Assembly (NCBI GenBank): GCA_020629035.1
Contig: JAHDEC010000009.1
Coordinates: forward strand, 40,914-104,913
Length of the DNA stretch: 64,000 nt
From: Saprospiraceae bacterium
Lineage (GTDB): Bacteria > Bacteroidota > Bacteroidia > Chitinophagales > Saprospiraceae
Reading direction: 5' to 3'
Part shown: piece after piece, positions 1 through 8,669 of the stretch
Position numbering within the stretch: the stretch's first letter is position 1
How the letters are laid out: every line of letters starts with the position of its first letter
Program-made: the position numbers and the translations under genes
Notes under the pieces: generated by a model
Seen by the model: the letters and a program-made list of their open reading frames with translations, nothing else
Told to the model about the DNA's origin: nothing
The model's database searches: none

Positions 1-156
1 AAAATAATCCAAGACATCTTTAAAAACTTTGTGCTCGATTTTTCCTGTCTCTCTATGAACAACCATTAATCTTGCTTCATCTCTTTCTTTAGATGGATAT
101 TCAGCAATTAGCTTTTCTGGCAGGGTAAAATCGAAACTGGATAATTTTGTCCGCAT
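1..156 (-). CDS. queA: tRNA ribosyltransferase-isomerase QueA, N-terminal part only (runs off the left edge)
   Basis: Reading leftward from an ATG at 154-156 gives 52 open codons to the window edge. The protein begins [20 protein letters not shown] and continues [25 protein letters not shown]. This is the characteristic start of QueA (LxxFDFxLPxxLIAxxPxxxRxxxRLmVvxR), the S-adenosylmethionine-dependent enzyme that adds the epoxycyclopentanediol precursor in queuosine synthesis at tRNA position 34. The remaining roughly 300 residues lie outside the window. It is transcribed away from the ABC permease gene, with a 135-bp AT-rich divergent spacer. Confidence 0.88.
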   Translation of the reverse strand, partial: MRTKLSSFDFTLPEKLIAEYPSKERDEARLMVVHRETGKIEHKVFKDVLDYF

Positions 157-291
157 ATGTGTCTTATTTTAAGAGTGCAAATTTAGAATTTATTTCAATA
201 TTTCCACACTTACAGCGTATTGAAAGAAAATCCTCAAGGATTAATCTAAACATTAGCTTAATTAGTTAATAGAATCTTAGCTTTATGGCTA

Positions 292-1542
292 GTGGTAGCA
301 TTCACAAAGATATTAATAGAAAGCCTTATTCAAGCCTTTAGTTCACTCAGAGCTAATAAATTGAGGACTTTTTTATCCCTATTAGGCATTATGATTGGGA
401 TTTACTGCATAATTGTGGTGATGTCAGCCGTTAATAGCCTAGAAGATAATGTCCTAACAGGCTTTTCAGAACTTGGCACTGATGTAGTTTATATCGAACG
501 AATGCCTTGGGTCGATCAGGATGACACACCGTGGTGGAAGTACTTAAAATGGCCTAAATCCAGTATCGAAGATTATGAGGCCATAAAGCGAAAGTCTAAA
601 TTGGCGGAGATGACAGCCTATTGTTCTTTTACTGGAGGACGGACATTAAAGTACAGATCTTCGAGTTTAGAAAATGTATCAGTCATCGGAAGTACTTATG
701 AATACTATGAGTTTACATCTAATGACATCGAGTTTGGCAGATATTTTAGTAAGCTAGAAAGTGATAAAGGCAGTAACAAAGTAATTCTAGGGCACAATGC
801 TGCAAAAGAATTATTTGGCTCTGAGAATGGCTTAAATAAAGAAGTTAAACTCCTTGGGCAAAAATTTCAAGTCATTGGCATCTTGGAATCAGAGGGAGAT
901 AACATGTTTAACTTTTTAAATATGGATGATATGGCTTGGATTAGTCATGCTACCTTATCAAAGTTTGTGAACCCTAAAAGCCCTGAGCTTGGTCAACTGC
1001 TACCAGTCAAGAAAAAAAGGGAAGCAAGCATGGAAGATATTTCTGCTGAGATTACGGGCATCCTGCGTGCTCATCGTAAAATTAAACCAAGAGGTGAATC
1101 AAACTTTTTCGTCAATGAGATTTCGATGTTGACCCAAATTTTAGGCGAGATATTTTCAGTCATTAACCTTGCTGGTTTTACGATAGGGATTTTTGCTTTG
1201 ATTGTTGGCATGTTTTCCGTAGCAAATATCATGTTTGTGAGTGTCAAGGAGCGCACAAATATCATAGGTGTTAAAAAAGCCTTAGGTGCAAAAAAAATCT
1301 ACATCTTACTCGAGTTTCTTATTGAAGCGATTATTCTATGCTTAATAGGAGGCGGCTTAGGAATTTTGCTAGTTCATTTTTCATTAATGGCTATAACTGC
1401 CATAACGGATTTTCCTATGAGTTTAACTATGCAAAATCTAGTTATTGGCATTCTGGCTTCCATTTCGGTCGGTATTATTGCAGGTCTATTACCAGCCTTT
1501 AGTGCAAGTAATTTAGATCCAGTAGAGGCCATTAGACAATAA
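292..1542 (+). CDS. ABC transporter permease, MacB/FtsX type
   Basis: This is a 416-residue inner membrane protein. It has one N-terminal transmembrane segment (about residues 26-48, after the RANKLRTFLSLLGIMIG signature), a large periplasmic MacB-type core domain, and three C-terminal FtsX-type helices (about 285-315, 335-362, 380-405). The C-terminus carries the family pattern KERTNIIGVKKALGAKK and ends LDPVEAIRQ, typical of MacB-like permeases. The start is taken as GTG at 292, because the ATG at 285 is in another frame and the reading frame is closed by TAA at 259. No ATPase or membrane-fusion partner lies next to it here, so substrate and partner are unknown. Confidence 0.85.
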   Translation: MVAFTKILIESLIQAFSSLRANKLRTFLSLLGIMIGIYCIIVVMSAVNSLEDNVLTGFSELGTDVVYIERMPWVDQDDTPWWKYLKWPKSSIEDYEAIKRKSKLAEMTAYCSFTGGRTLKYRSSSLENVSVIGSTYEYYEFTSNDIEFGRYFSKLESDKGSNKVILGHNAAKELFGSENGLNKEVKLLGQKFQVIGILESEGDNMFNFLNMDDMAWISHATLSKFVNPKSPELGQLLPVKKKREASMEDISAEITGILRAHRKIKPRGESNFFVNEISMLTQILGEIFSVINLAGFTIGIFALIVGMFSVANIMFVSVKERTNIIGVKKALGAKKIYILLEFLIEAIILCLIGGGLGILLVHFSLMAITAITDFPMSLTMQNLVIGILASISVGIIAGLLPAFSASNLDPVEAIRQ

Positions 1543-1646
1543 GTACCTACTGCTTTTAATTCCTAGTTGAGCTCAGCTAATTCTATAAATAAACTTGAAG
1601 TATAAGCACAGAGAAAAACATGCTTAAACTAACTCACCTAATTTGT

Positions 1647-3209
1647 TTACTGTCCATAAGAGGTAACTTCCACCCGTCGATTTAACTGTCGACCTTCTTC
1701 GGTGTTATTATCACCTAATGGCTGCGATTCGCCTTTGGCAATAATATGCAATCTATTGGCATCAATTCCTTTTTTCAATAAGTCATTATAGACTCTCTCC
1801 GCTCGCTTATAAGAAAGGTTGATATTATAATCATTATTATTTCTGCTGTCTGCAAAACCTGTAATGTTAAAGTGCGCATTTGGATATTTGCTTGCATAAT
1901 CAGCAATATCATTTAATCGCTGACGACTTGTAATTATAATTTCTGCCGAATTGGTCTCAAAGTATAAATCACGGATTGCTAATGGCTTAATAGTGATGCC
2001 AGTATTATTTTGTTTTACTATCGGGCATCCTTGCTTTTCAGGCACCCCAAACAGGTATGGACATTGATCAATGTGATCTGCAATTCCGTCTTTATCTGAA
2101 TCAGGACAGCCCTTCATTTCACCAAAAACAAGTGGACATGGATCTTCCATATCAATGACCCCATCACTATCTGAATCCGGACAGCCGTTGATAGTACCTA
2201 TAATTTGCGGGCATGGATCTAGTTCATCATTTATTCCATCACCATCTGAGTCTGGAATAGGGCATCCTTCATACTTTTCTAATCCTGGAACATCAGGACA
2301 TGCGTCGTCGGAGTCCCTAAGTCCATCACCATCTGTATCTGGACAACCTTTATGTATAGAGTCTCCTGGGATTAAAGGACACTCATCTAGCGAATCTTTT
2401 ATTCCGTCTTCATCGCTATCTGGACATCCATTCAATGAAGCAAGGCCAAAAATGTCTGGGCATTCATCCTTTTCATCATTTACTCCATCTTTATCGGTAT
2501 CTGGTTTGGCCCCTATATTTATACCTAATCCTAAGGCTAAAGCTTGGTAGGAATCATTTTTATCAGGATTAGCGGATTCACTAATACCATCTAAATAATC
2601 GTGCAGAGGGAGTACACCTTCAGCTTCAGCCGTCATGTAAATAACCTCCGAAATCTGGTATTTAATACCCAGCCCTATAGGGATTTGTAAATGCCAGTTA
2701 GTAACGTTGTCTTTATCTAATTGTATTTTTCCTTTCCGTTGATAATTAGCAAAGTTTACAGAAGGTCTTGTATAACTTAAAGCCCCACCCACCAAAACAT
2801 AAGGTGACCAATTTGATTTTCTTTTAGACTGATCTACGTTCATTGGATCTCTGAGGAAGTGATATTCCAGTGAAATACCGATCTCGTGTAAAGGTGATGT
2901 AAAGGAAAATGAACGCAAATCATGCCCTAAAGCAAATTCATTCTCCACATCTTTATCATTCCCCTCTAGTTTAGATTTCCAATAATTTAGTCGCAAATTA
3001 CAATGCTCGTTTAAGGAATAACCTAAAATAAGACCACCTCCAAATTTCGCCTTATCAGTAACCATTTGACCATGTCTTCCCCAGCTATGAACATCACTTC
3101 CGTGCTCCATAATTCCTGCCTGAAATTGAAAATCCCAAGGGTTTTGAGCAAGCAAATCTATTTGGAGTGAAAAACAAACAAGAACAACAACAGCTAATAA
3201 ATTTCTCAT
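1647..3209 (-). CDS. Outer membrane protein with thrombospondin type 3 repeats and C-terminal OmpA domain
   Basis: The 520-residue protein has a signal peptide (about 1-21, ending LLAQ) and an N-terminal beta-barrel-like domain (about 24-230). Six calcium-binding thrombospondin type 3 repeats follow (about 235-395; units such as DTDGDGLRDSDDACPDVPG). The C-terminal OmpA peptidoglycan-binding domain (about 410-520) contains the NITGFADSRNNNDYNINLSY and RQLNRRVEV motifs. The architecture is that of Bacteroidota OmpA/OprF-like proteins that tie the outer membrane to peptidoglycan. It converges with the permease at 292-1542. The long open frame on the opposite strand at 2155-2550 is only a by-product of the repeats. 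Confidence 0.9.
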   Translation of the reverse strand: MRNLLAVVVLVCFSLQIDLLAQNPWDFQFQAGIMEHGSDVHSWGRHGQMVTDKAKFGGGLILGYSLNEHCNLRLNYWKSKLEGNDKDVENEFALGHDLRSFSFTSPLHEIGISLEYHFLRDPMNVDQSKRKSNWSPYVLVGGALSYTRPSVNFANYQRKGKIQLDKDNVTNWHLQIPIGLGIKYQISEVIYMTAEAEGVLPLHDYLDGISESANPDKNDSYQALALGLGINIGAKPDTDKDGVNDEKDECPDIFGLASLNGCPDSDEDGIKDSLDECPLIPGDSIHKGCPDTDGDGLRDSDDACPDVPGLEKYEGCPIPDSDGDGINDELDPCPQIIGTINGCPDSDSDGVIDMEDPCPLVFGEMKGCPDSDKDGIADHIDQCPYLFGVPEKQGCPIVKQNNTGITIKPLAIRDLYFETNSAEIIITSRQRLNDIADYASKYPNAHFNITGFADSRNNNDYNINLSYKRAERVYNDLLKKGIDANRLHIIAKGESQPLGDNNTEEGRQLNRRVEVTSYGQ

Positions 3210-3329
3210 GAAGGTTACTTTAGTTAGAATAAATACACTTCTAAATATCTTCTGCTTACAGAACGAATAGCTCGATGCATATCGCTGCGTTAAGAAAACA
3301 TTAAAGTCTATTTTTTACTAAGGGTAAAG

Positions 3330-4091
3330 CTATTTTCGGCCACTTCGATCTATGATTAAACTACTAGCTTGCTGGGTCCCTAATACTAATATATCTTGAA
3401 TGTTTACATTAAAAGGCCTGCTAGCCATGAAATATATTATTTCAGCCACATCCCTTGATTTAAGCGGATTAAAATCTTCATAAATCTTTGCTCTCTCCTT
3501 ATCTCCATGAAACCTAACCTCTGCAAATTCAGTTTCTTCGACATGGGCAGGCGAAACTTGACTCACCTTGATGTTATATTTATGTAAATCTATGCGCATG
3601 CCCTTAGTGAGTGCGTCTACTGCGTGCTTGGAGGCGCAATACACATTACCATTTGGATAAACTTCATGTCCTGCCGTCGAACAAACATTAATGATATGCC
3701 CTGATTTTTTAGCAACCATCCATGGGCTCACAATTCTTGTTGTATGTAAAAGTCCTTTCACATTGGTGTCAATCATTCGGTTCCAGTCCGCTAGATCACC
3801 TTCATGGATGGGATCATAACCGCTAGCTAAACCAGCATTATTAACCAAAATGTCCACCTTTTTCCAATCATCAGTTAGGCCATTTAATGCAGACTCGCAA
3901 GCACTATAATCTCTTACATCAAAACATAGGGTAGTGGTCTTAATGCTGTATTTCTTGGCTAAATCTGAAGACAAGATACTGAGTCGATCTTTTCTTCTGC
4001 CAGTCAGTATTAAATCATGCCCTTGTTTAGCAAATTCTTGGGCAGTTGCTTTTCCAATACCGGAAGTAGAGCCTGTGATACAAACTATCAT
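3330..4091 (-). CDS. SDR family NAD(P)-dependent oxidoreductase, YdfG-like
   Basis: This is a 253-residue classical short-chain dehydrogenase. It has the glycine-rich cofactor motif TGSTSGIGKATA near residue 6, NNAG near residue 87, and the catalytic set ST...YCASK (serine in NVCSTAG, tyrosine and lysine in YCASK). The sequence resembles the YdfG group (3-hydroxy acid / serine dehydrogenase), but the true substrate cannot be read from it. It lies 5 bp after the TlpA-like gene and is probably the last gene of a leftward transcription unit. Confidence 0.88.
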   Translation of the reverse strand: MIVCITGSTSGIGKATAQEFAKQGHDLILTGRRKDRLSILSSDLAKKYSIKTTTLCFDVRDYSACESALNGLTDDWKKVDILVNNAGLASGYDPIHEGDLADWNRMIDTNVKGLLHTTRIVSPWMVAKKSGHIINVCSTAGHEVYPNGNVYCASKHAVDALTKGMRIDLHKYNIKVSQVSPAHVEETEFAEVRFHGDKERAKIYEDFNPLKSRDVAEIIYFMASRPFNVNIQDILVLGTQQASSLIIDRSGRK

Positions 4092-4096
4092 TTTAT

Positions 4097-5395
4097 TTAT
4101 TTTATCTCATTAATAATACCCTCAAATTTTTTGACGAAGCCGTCAAAATGTGGAGTGGCTGGCCCATTAAAACCTGTGTGAATGTATCTTATTTTATCTT
4201 CTTTATCAATAATCATCATCGTAGGATATGAAATGATCTTGTTTAAAAAGGGGAATTGCTCAGAAGCTAATTTTTTACTGGCGTATCCTCCGTATAACAT
4301 TCGCCAAGGAATGTCTAATTTTGATTTGTAGCTGTTGATTTGTTTTAAATTTCTATCTAAATCATCTTTATATCTCTCGAAACAAACAGAGGTCATATAG
4401 ATGTCTTTATCTTGATTGTCTGCTAGATACTGCTTTAAGAATCGAGTTTCGTCTTTACAGTTTGGACACCAAGAGCCGATGATATTGACGATTTTTATAT
4501 CTGCTTTTTTCCATGCTTCAGAAGCTAGTGATTCTTCTTCACCAGCTAAATTTGTAAAGGATTTTTGCCAGTTATATTGTGGGTCAATGACTTTGGTCAA
4601 TTCAAACGGATTACCTAATTCTATATCATCATTTCTTGTAGCAATCCAATTAGATGTATAGTGCTTACCACTCTTAAAAACTCCAGTTATAGATTTATCA
4701 CCAGTGTTTTTTGCCTCAAAATAAAAGGCGTGTGCACCGTCAAAAACACTTAGCTTCATTTTATTAGCCTGAACTTCCCCTTCAAGAAATCTGTAATCAC
4801 CAGTCTCAGTCATGACCGTTCCATCCAAGTAGTTTCCATCTTGATTAAATAGACCTATAGCTTTATATGGATCTTCTGTATCATAATCAAAGGTAATGTC
4901 CCATCTACCCGAGAAATCATCGGCTTCCGTTTTAACGGTTGTAAACCTATGGTTCTGACCGTGATAAGCAATGAATGGGATGCTATAATTTTCTTTATAG
5001 TTGACGAACCAATGTCCTTCAATAATTCCTTCATCTAGTATTCCTTTAAAATAAGTGTCATAGGTAGGAAATTCGATAGTGATTGTGTCAAAGGCAGTTT
5101 TTCTATCTAAGCCAAAGTGGATGTCATCCACAATGATGGTCTCTTCCGCATTTCTAAACTCTAGGTGAAACGAATCGGGCGTGTCATAAACTACCTTGAA
5201 ATTAAAGGGTAGGTCTAAGTATTCTTTGCTGCTCTCTGATTGTTCTTCTGCAGCAATAATTTCGGCTTCAGCATCATAAATTTTAAGGGATGCTCTCCAC
5301 TCGCCAGGTGGCAATGCAGTATACTTTTCCGGTATCGATATACAAGCCACTAACAAGGTGGAAGCAAATAAAATGACTACTAAAATTCTAGACAT
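4097..5395 (-). CDS. TlpA-family thioredoxin-like lipoprotein
   Basis: A lipoprotein signal precedes a roughly 250-residue N-terminal region of beta-strand character. This is followed by a thioredoxin fold with the redox motif WCPNC (cysteines 310 and 313), as in TlpA/ResA reductases acting outside the cytoplasm. The frame can be extended to a TTG at 5425. The ATG at 5395 is preferred because it gives a clean lipoprotein signal (MSRILVVILFASTLLVAC, lipobox LVAC). The sequence just upstream reads TACATTTG, which fits the Bacteroidota -7 promoter pattern TAnnTTTG. It is a neighbour of the SDR gene (5-bp gap). A role in disulfide reduction or thiol stress is inferred. Confidence 0.82.
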   Translation of the reverse strand: MSRILVVILFASTLLVACISIPEKYTALPPGEWRASLKIYDAEAEIIAAEEQSESSKEYLDLPFNFKVVYDTPDSFHLEFRNAEETIIVDDIHFGLDRKTAFDTITIEFPTYDTYFKGILDEGIIEGHWFVNYKENYSIPFIAYHGQNHRFTTVKTEADDFSGRWDITFDYDTEDPYKAIGLFNQDGNYLDGTVMTETGDYRFLEGEVQANKMKLSVFDGAHAFYFEAKNTGDKSITGVFKSGKHYTSNWIATRNDDIELGNPFELTKVIDPQYNWQKSFTNLAGEEESLASEAWKKADIKIVNIIGSWCPNCKDETRFLKQYLADNQDKDIYMTSVCFERYKDDLDRNLKQINSYKSKLDIPWRMLYGGYASKKLASEQFPFLNKIISYPTMMIIDKEDKIRYIHTGFNGPATPHFDGFVKKFEGIINEIK

Positions 5396-5440
5396 ACGAC
5401 TTGATTTAATTGAGTAAACACTCAAATGTAAATCAAGTTT

Positions 5441-5974
5441 TTAAGCTTTCGATCTTTCGCCTACAAAATGATCATCTTTATATTTAAAAAGCACATTGAA
5501 TGTAGTTAAGCTACCGTAAATTCTTGTAATGTACTGTTGTAAGTTTACTTTTTCTTCGTCAGTTAATTTAGAAGAGTTTATTCGCTGCTCCATTACTCTT
5601 AACCGATCACGGACCATGACAATCTTATGGAAAAATGTATCAATGGGAATAACCTTGTCTGCCATCGAGCTGTCAGCTGGTTTTAAAATCATTTGACCAT
5701 TATCCCATTTATCACCGAGTCGTACTTCTTCGGTAGCATCAGACCATGTACGAAGAATCTTAATTAATGATCGTTCTGCTTCACTAAAGCTAACAGCTGC
5801 ACCCGCTTCGATAGCCTCGATAACTTCCCATGCTTCATAGTTTTTACCCACATTCTTAATCCCGTAGGTAATAAAACATACTTTATAGGCTGCAACATCA
5901 GCACCAATAATGACACCATCTCCGTAGGCTGGATGTTTTACTCTAGAACCTATTCCTAATATTTGATTTGACAT
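5441..5974 (-). CDS. Conserved hypothetical protein with N-terminal RVKHPxYGDGVI module
   Basis: The 177-residue soluble protein has no signal peptide. The first 50 residues (GIGSRVKHPAYGDGVIIGAD) resemble the small beta-barrel 'GxRVxHxxFGxGxV' module found at the end of UvrD/PcrA-type helicases and in some stand-alone proteins. The rest is predicted helical with a basic C-terminus. No enzymatic motif is visible. It is the upstream neighbour of the TlpA-like gene on the same strand. The function is not known; a nucleic-acid or RNA polymerase contact would be the analogy from the helicase module. Confidence 0.7.
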   Translation of the reverse strand: MSNQILGIGSRVKHPAYGDGVIIGADVAAYKVCFITYGIKNVGKNYEAWEVIEAIEAGAAVSFSEAERSLIKILRTWSDATEEVRLGDKWDNGQMILKPADSSMADKVIPIDTFFHKIVMVRDRLRVMEQRINSSKLTDEEKVNLQQYITRIYGSLTTFNVLFKYKDDHFVGERSKA

Positions 5975-6027
5975 AAGTTATTCATTTTACATTGTTAACA
6001 TATGTAAAAATAATTAATTTGTCTTAA

Positions 6028-7338
6028 TTATCCAGCTTTTTGGTAATGATCATCCCAGTCTTTTTGATTAGGCTCACCTAACTTGCCTTCCCAGTTAGCA
6101 ACCACCATACTTACTGCGGCATCTCCCGTAACATTTACCATAGTCCTGCACATATCTAATGGACGATCAACGGCAAAAATCAGCGCTAAACCAGCTTCAG
6201 GAACACCGATGGAACCTAAAACAATCACCAACATCACCATACCCGCACCAGGTACAGCAGCCGAACCAATGGATGCGAGGGTAGCAGTCATTACGATAAT
6301 TAATTGGTCTGAAAAGCTTAAGTCTATTCCTAATGCCCCAGCGATAAATACCGCAGCGACAGCCTGGTACAAGCTCGTCCCATCCATGTTAATAGTAGCA
6401 CCGATCGGTAGGACAAAACTAGTTACTTCCTTGTCTACCCCTAGATGTTCTTCTACACGTTCCATGGTAACCGGAAGGGTGGCAGCACTTGAGCTCGTCG
6501 AAAAGGCTAGAAGCTGAGCAGGTGAGATACCTTTAAAGAAAAAGCTAGGGCTTCGCTTAGTAAATATTTTAACCATCATTGGATAAAAAACAAGAATCAT
6601 AAATCCTAAACCAAGTACCACACAAAGTGCATACCAGAGCAAAGCGAAGAAAACCTCACTACTGGGGGACTCTACAACCAGCGCGGCTAAAAGGGCCAAG
6701 ACTCCATAAGGAGAAGCCAACATGATAAGATCTATCATTTTTAAGACTACTTCATTCACCGAATCGAAAAAGTCTTTGATAGGTTTCGATTTTTCCTCTG
6801 GTATTAGAATGATACCTATTCCGAAAAAGATGGCAAAAAAGATGACTTGTAACATGTTTCTATTAGATGTCGTGGCTCCAAATATATTCTCTGGAACCAT
6901 ATCGACTAAGGCTTGTAAGGGCCCAGCATCTTTGGTTTTAATCGCCACCTCTATCTTTTTATCGGCGTCTCCTGCAAATTGGGCCATAAGCTCTTTACGA
7001 TCGGGTTCTGAAATTGTATCTCCTGGATTAATGAGATTAACCACTGATAAGCCAATAGTTACAGCTACTAAAGTGGTCACTAAGTAAAGGCCGATGGTCT
7101 TTAAACCCATCGAAGAGAGTTTCGAAATGTCTTTTAAATCTGCTATTCCTTTGATTAGTGAAGCCAAAATTAATGGTATAGCGATCAGTTTAAGTAGTCG
7201 AATAAATATGGTTCCGAGTGGTTTTATGTAATCTTTGACAAACTCAGTTCCGCCATTAATTTGCAACATAAGCCAACCTAACAACACACCTACTAACATC
7301 CCTATAAGTATTTGCCAATGCAAAGCCAATTTCTTCAT
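6028..7338 (-). CDS. Dicarboxylate/amino acid:cation symporter (DAACS family)
   Basis: This is a 436-residue integral membrane protein of the GltP/DctA family. It shows the usual alternation of long hydrophobic segments, the serine-rich re-entrant loop STSSSAATLPVT, and the ion/substrate motif TINMDGTSLYQ. Near the end is DRPLDMCRTMVNVTGDA, the conserved binding segment of the family; its DRPLD.CRT...GD residues suggest an acidic amino acid or dicarboxylate. Length and start (MKKLALHWQILIGMLVG) are normal. It is co-directional with mnmD upstream (31-bp gap) and the hypothetical gene downstream. Confidence 0.92.
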   Translation of the reverse strand: MKKLALHWQILIGMLVGVLLGWLMLQINGGTEFVKDYIKPLGTIFIRLLKLIAIPLILASLIKGIADLKDISKLSSMGLKTIGLYLVTTLVAVTIGLSVVNLINPGDTISEPDRKELMAQFAGDADKKIEVAIKTKDAGPLQALVDMVPENIFGATTSNRNMLQVIFFAIFFGIGIILIPEEKSKPIKDFFDSVNEVVLKMIDLIMLASPYGVLALLAALVVESPSSEVFFALLWYALCVVLGLGFMILVFYPMMVKIFTKRSPSFFFKGISPAQLLAFSTSSSAATLPVTMERVEEHLGVDKEVTSFVLPIGATINMDGTSLYQAVAAVFIAGALGIDLSFSDQLIIVMTATLASIGSAAVPGAGMVMLVIVLGSIGVPEAGLALIFAVDRPLDMCRTMVNVTGDAAVSMVVANWEGKLGEPNQKDWDDHYQKAG

Positions 7339-7369
7339 ACCGTTTATTGTTTGCCTAAATATATAAAAA

Positions 7370-8044
7370 TCAAAGGAGCTTTATAGCTCTTGTCATTTCA
7401 TGTTTACGATGTGGACCTGAAAGCGGGTCTAAGGTATATCCAACTTCTTTTAGCATTCGCTTAAAAGCGCCTTTTGCGCAATAGGTAACCAAAATGCCAC
7501 CTGGATTAAGTGCGTCAAATAACTTCTGGTGTAGCTGAATTTCCCATAGTTGGGCTTGTGTGTTGGGAGCAAAGGCGTCAAAAAAGATGATATCGTACGA
7601 ATCACTAAAGTCAAATTGGTTAATATCTTGATGACATTTTTTAAAGCTAAAGTTTGGGCTTATATGATGCGGCTCATTCCATAAAACACTGTGCAACTGA
7701 TGAAACATCTTTGTTTCTAACTCACTCAGATTTAGTTGACTAGTATAGTTTAGGCCTTGGATGGTGCTAATGTCCACAGGATACAATTCCACACCTGTGT
7801 ATTGGACAATACGCTGAGTTCGTCCTGCATGAATGCCAGCCAACCAAGCATTTAAGCCTGTTCCAAAGCCCATTTCGAATACTTTGATTTCCGGCATTGA
7901 ACCAAAAAAATCTAAACCTGCAGATATAAACACATGGATTGCCTCTTCTATTGCGCCATGGATAGAATGATAATGAACATTAAATTGATTAGAAAGAAGT
8001 GTGTGACTACCGTCTGAAGAAACAACTAATTTATTTTCCTTCAC
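7370..8044 (-). CDS. mnmD: tRNA 5-methylaminomethyl-2-thiouridine methyltransferase, MnmD type
   Basis: The 224-residue protein has the S-adenosylmethionine motif FEMGFGTGLNAW and the DUF752/MnmC-N signature YDIIFFDAFAPNTQAQLW. The C-terminal segment has TYCAKGAFKRMLKEVGY and HKREMT-like GPHRKHEMTRA. It corresponds to the methyltransferase half of E. coli MnmC without the oxidase half, as in the stand-alone MnmD of many bacteria. It would make the last step of mnm5s2U34 formation in tRNA. It begins 3 bp after ytxJ, so the two are almost certainly cotranscribed. Confidence 0.9.
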   Translation of the reverse strand: MKENKLVVSSDGSHTLLSNQFNVHYHSIHGAIEEAIHVFISAGLDFFGSMPEIKVFEMGFGTGLNAWLAGIHAGRTQRIVQYTGVELYPVDISTIQGLNYTSQLNLSELETKMFHQLHSVLWNEPHHISPNFSFKKCHQDINQFDFSDSYDIIFFDAFAPNTQAQLWEIQLHQKLFDALNPGGILVTYCAKGAFKRMLKEVGYTLDPLSGPHRKHEMTRAIKLL

Positions 8045-8047
8045 TGA

Positions 8048-8383
8048 TTAAACTTCAGTGAGAATGTCTGCCACTTGAATATCTAAATGGGAAACATCGT
8101 AACTGGTTTCTCCATTTTTTACAATAATGACTTGGGGAGATTCATGATGTACTTGTAGCTTTTCTGCGATATAGTTTGAAACATCACGGTAGGCTAATAA
8201 ATCTAAATAGTAAAAACTGGTATCATCAAGTCGTTTATCCCAATCATCAGATAAACGATAATGAGCCATTCCAGAAATAGAACAGCTTGTACTGTGTTTA
8301 AAGATTATGCAAGTACGCGATTCAGATTCAACATCTATGATCTGATCGACAACTTCTTTTGAGTTTAAGTTTATCCAATTCAA
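8048..8383 (-). CDS. ytxJ: Bacillithiol-system redox protein YtxJ
   Basis: The 111-residue thioredoxin-fold protein carries the single-cysteine site IIFKHSTSCSIS (cysteine 34). It also has the YLDLLAYRDVSNYIAEKL and HESPQVIIVKNG segments typical of the YtxJ/DUF2847 family. In organisms that make bacillithiol, this family acts as a monothiol bacilliredoxin that removes bacillithiol from modified cysteines. It sits between the small lipoprotein gene (12-bp gap) and mnmD (3-bp gap). The family assignment is firm; the biochemical role is from the family. Confidence 0.88.
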   Translation of the reverse strand: MNWINLNSKEVVDQIIDVESESRTCIIFKHSTSCSISGMAHYRLSDDWDKRLDDTSFYYLDLLAYRDVSNYIAEKLQVHHESPQVIIVKNGETSYDVSHLDIQVADILTEV

Positions 8384-8395
8384 AACAAGAATGGA

Positions 8396-8521
8396 TTACT
8401 TGCTGATAGAAATGCTAAAATTGTTTGGACATCCAGTTCCTTTCTTTGTGCAAGAAGTCATCACAGATGCTACCATTAAAAAAGCAAATACAATAGCTAG
8501 GGTTTTCTTTAAATTTCGCAT
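8396..8521 (-). CDS. Small lipoprotein, 41 residues
   Basis: The leftward frame from ATG at 8519-8521 to TAA at 8396-8398 encodes 41 residues. It has a basic start (MRNLKK), a hydrophobic core, and the lipobox region VASVMTSC, so the mature lipoprotein would begin at Cys24 and be only 18 residues long (CTKKGTGCPNNFSISISK). It ends 12 bp before ytxJ on the same strand. A frame on the opposite strand (8391-8582) covers it but has no protein-like features. The signal peptide and operon placement argue for a real gene. The function of the mature tail, with its second cysteine, is unknown. Confidence 0.75.
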   Translation of the reverse strand: MRNLKKTLAIVFAFLMVASVMTSCTKKGTGCPNNFSISISK

Positions 8522-8669
8522 AGTTAAGTTAATTTTCTCCTGTAAAACGAGTGCAAAGTTAATATTATTATATACACATTAAATATATTTCAACTAAAAA
8601 AGTTCAACTGGATCGCTATTATCATATTATTTCTTTATTTAATATGTTTTTTGCGCTTATATTTAGCTA

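Noticed and set aside
1554..1646. Palindrome-like TAGTTGAGCTCAGCTA between convergent genes as terminator
   Set aside because: There is no loop and no T-run, so a functional hairpin is unlikely.
2155..2550. 131-codon open frame on the plus strand opposite the OmpA-type gene
   Set aside because: It is the antisense of the thrombospondin repeats; Ser/Pro-rich low-complexity translation without a start signal or family character.
8391..8582. 63-codon open frame on the plus strand
   Set aside because: It lies antisense to the small lipoprotein, which has a clean signal and operon position; this frame has no protein-like features.
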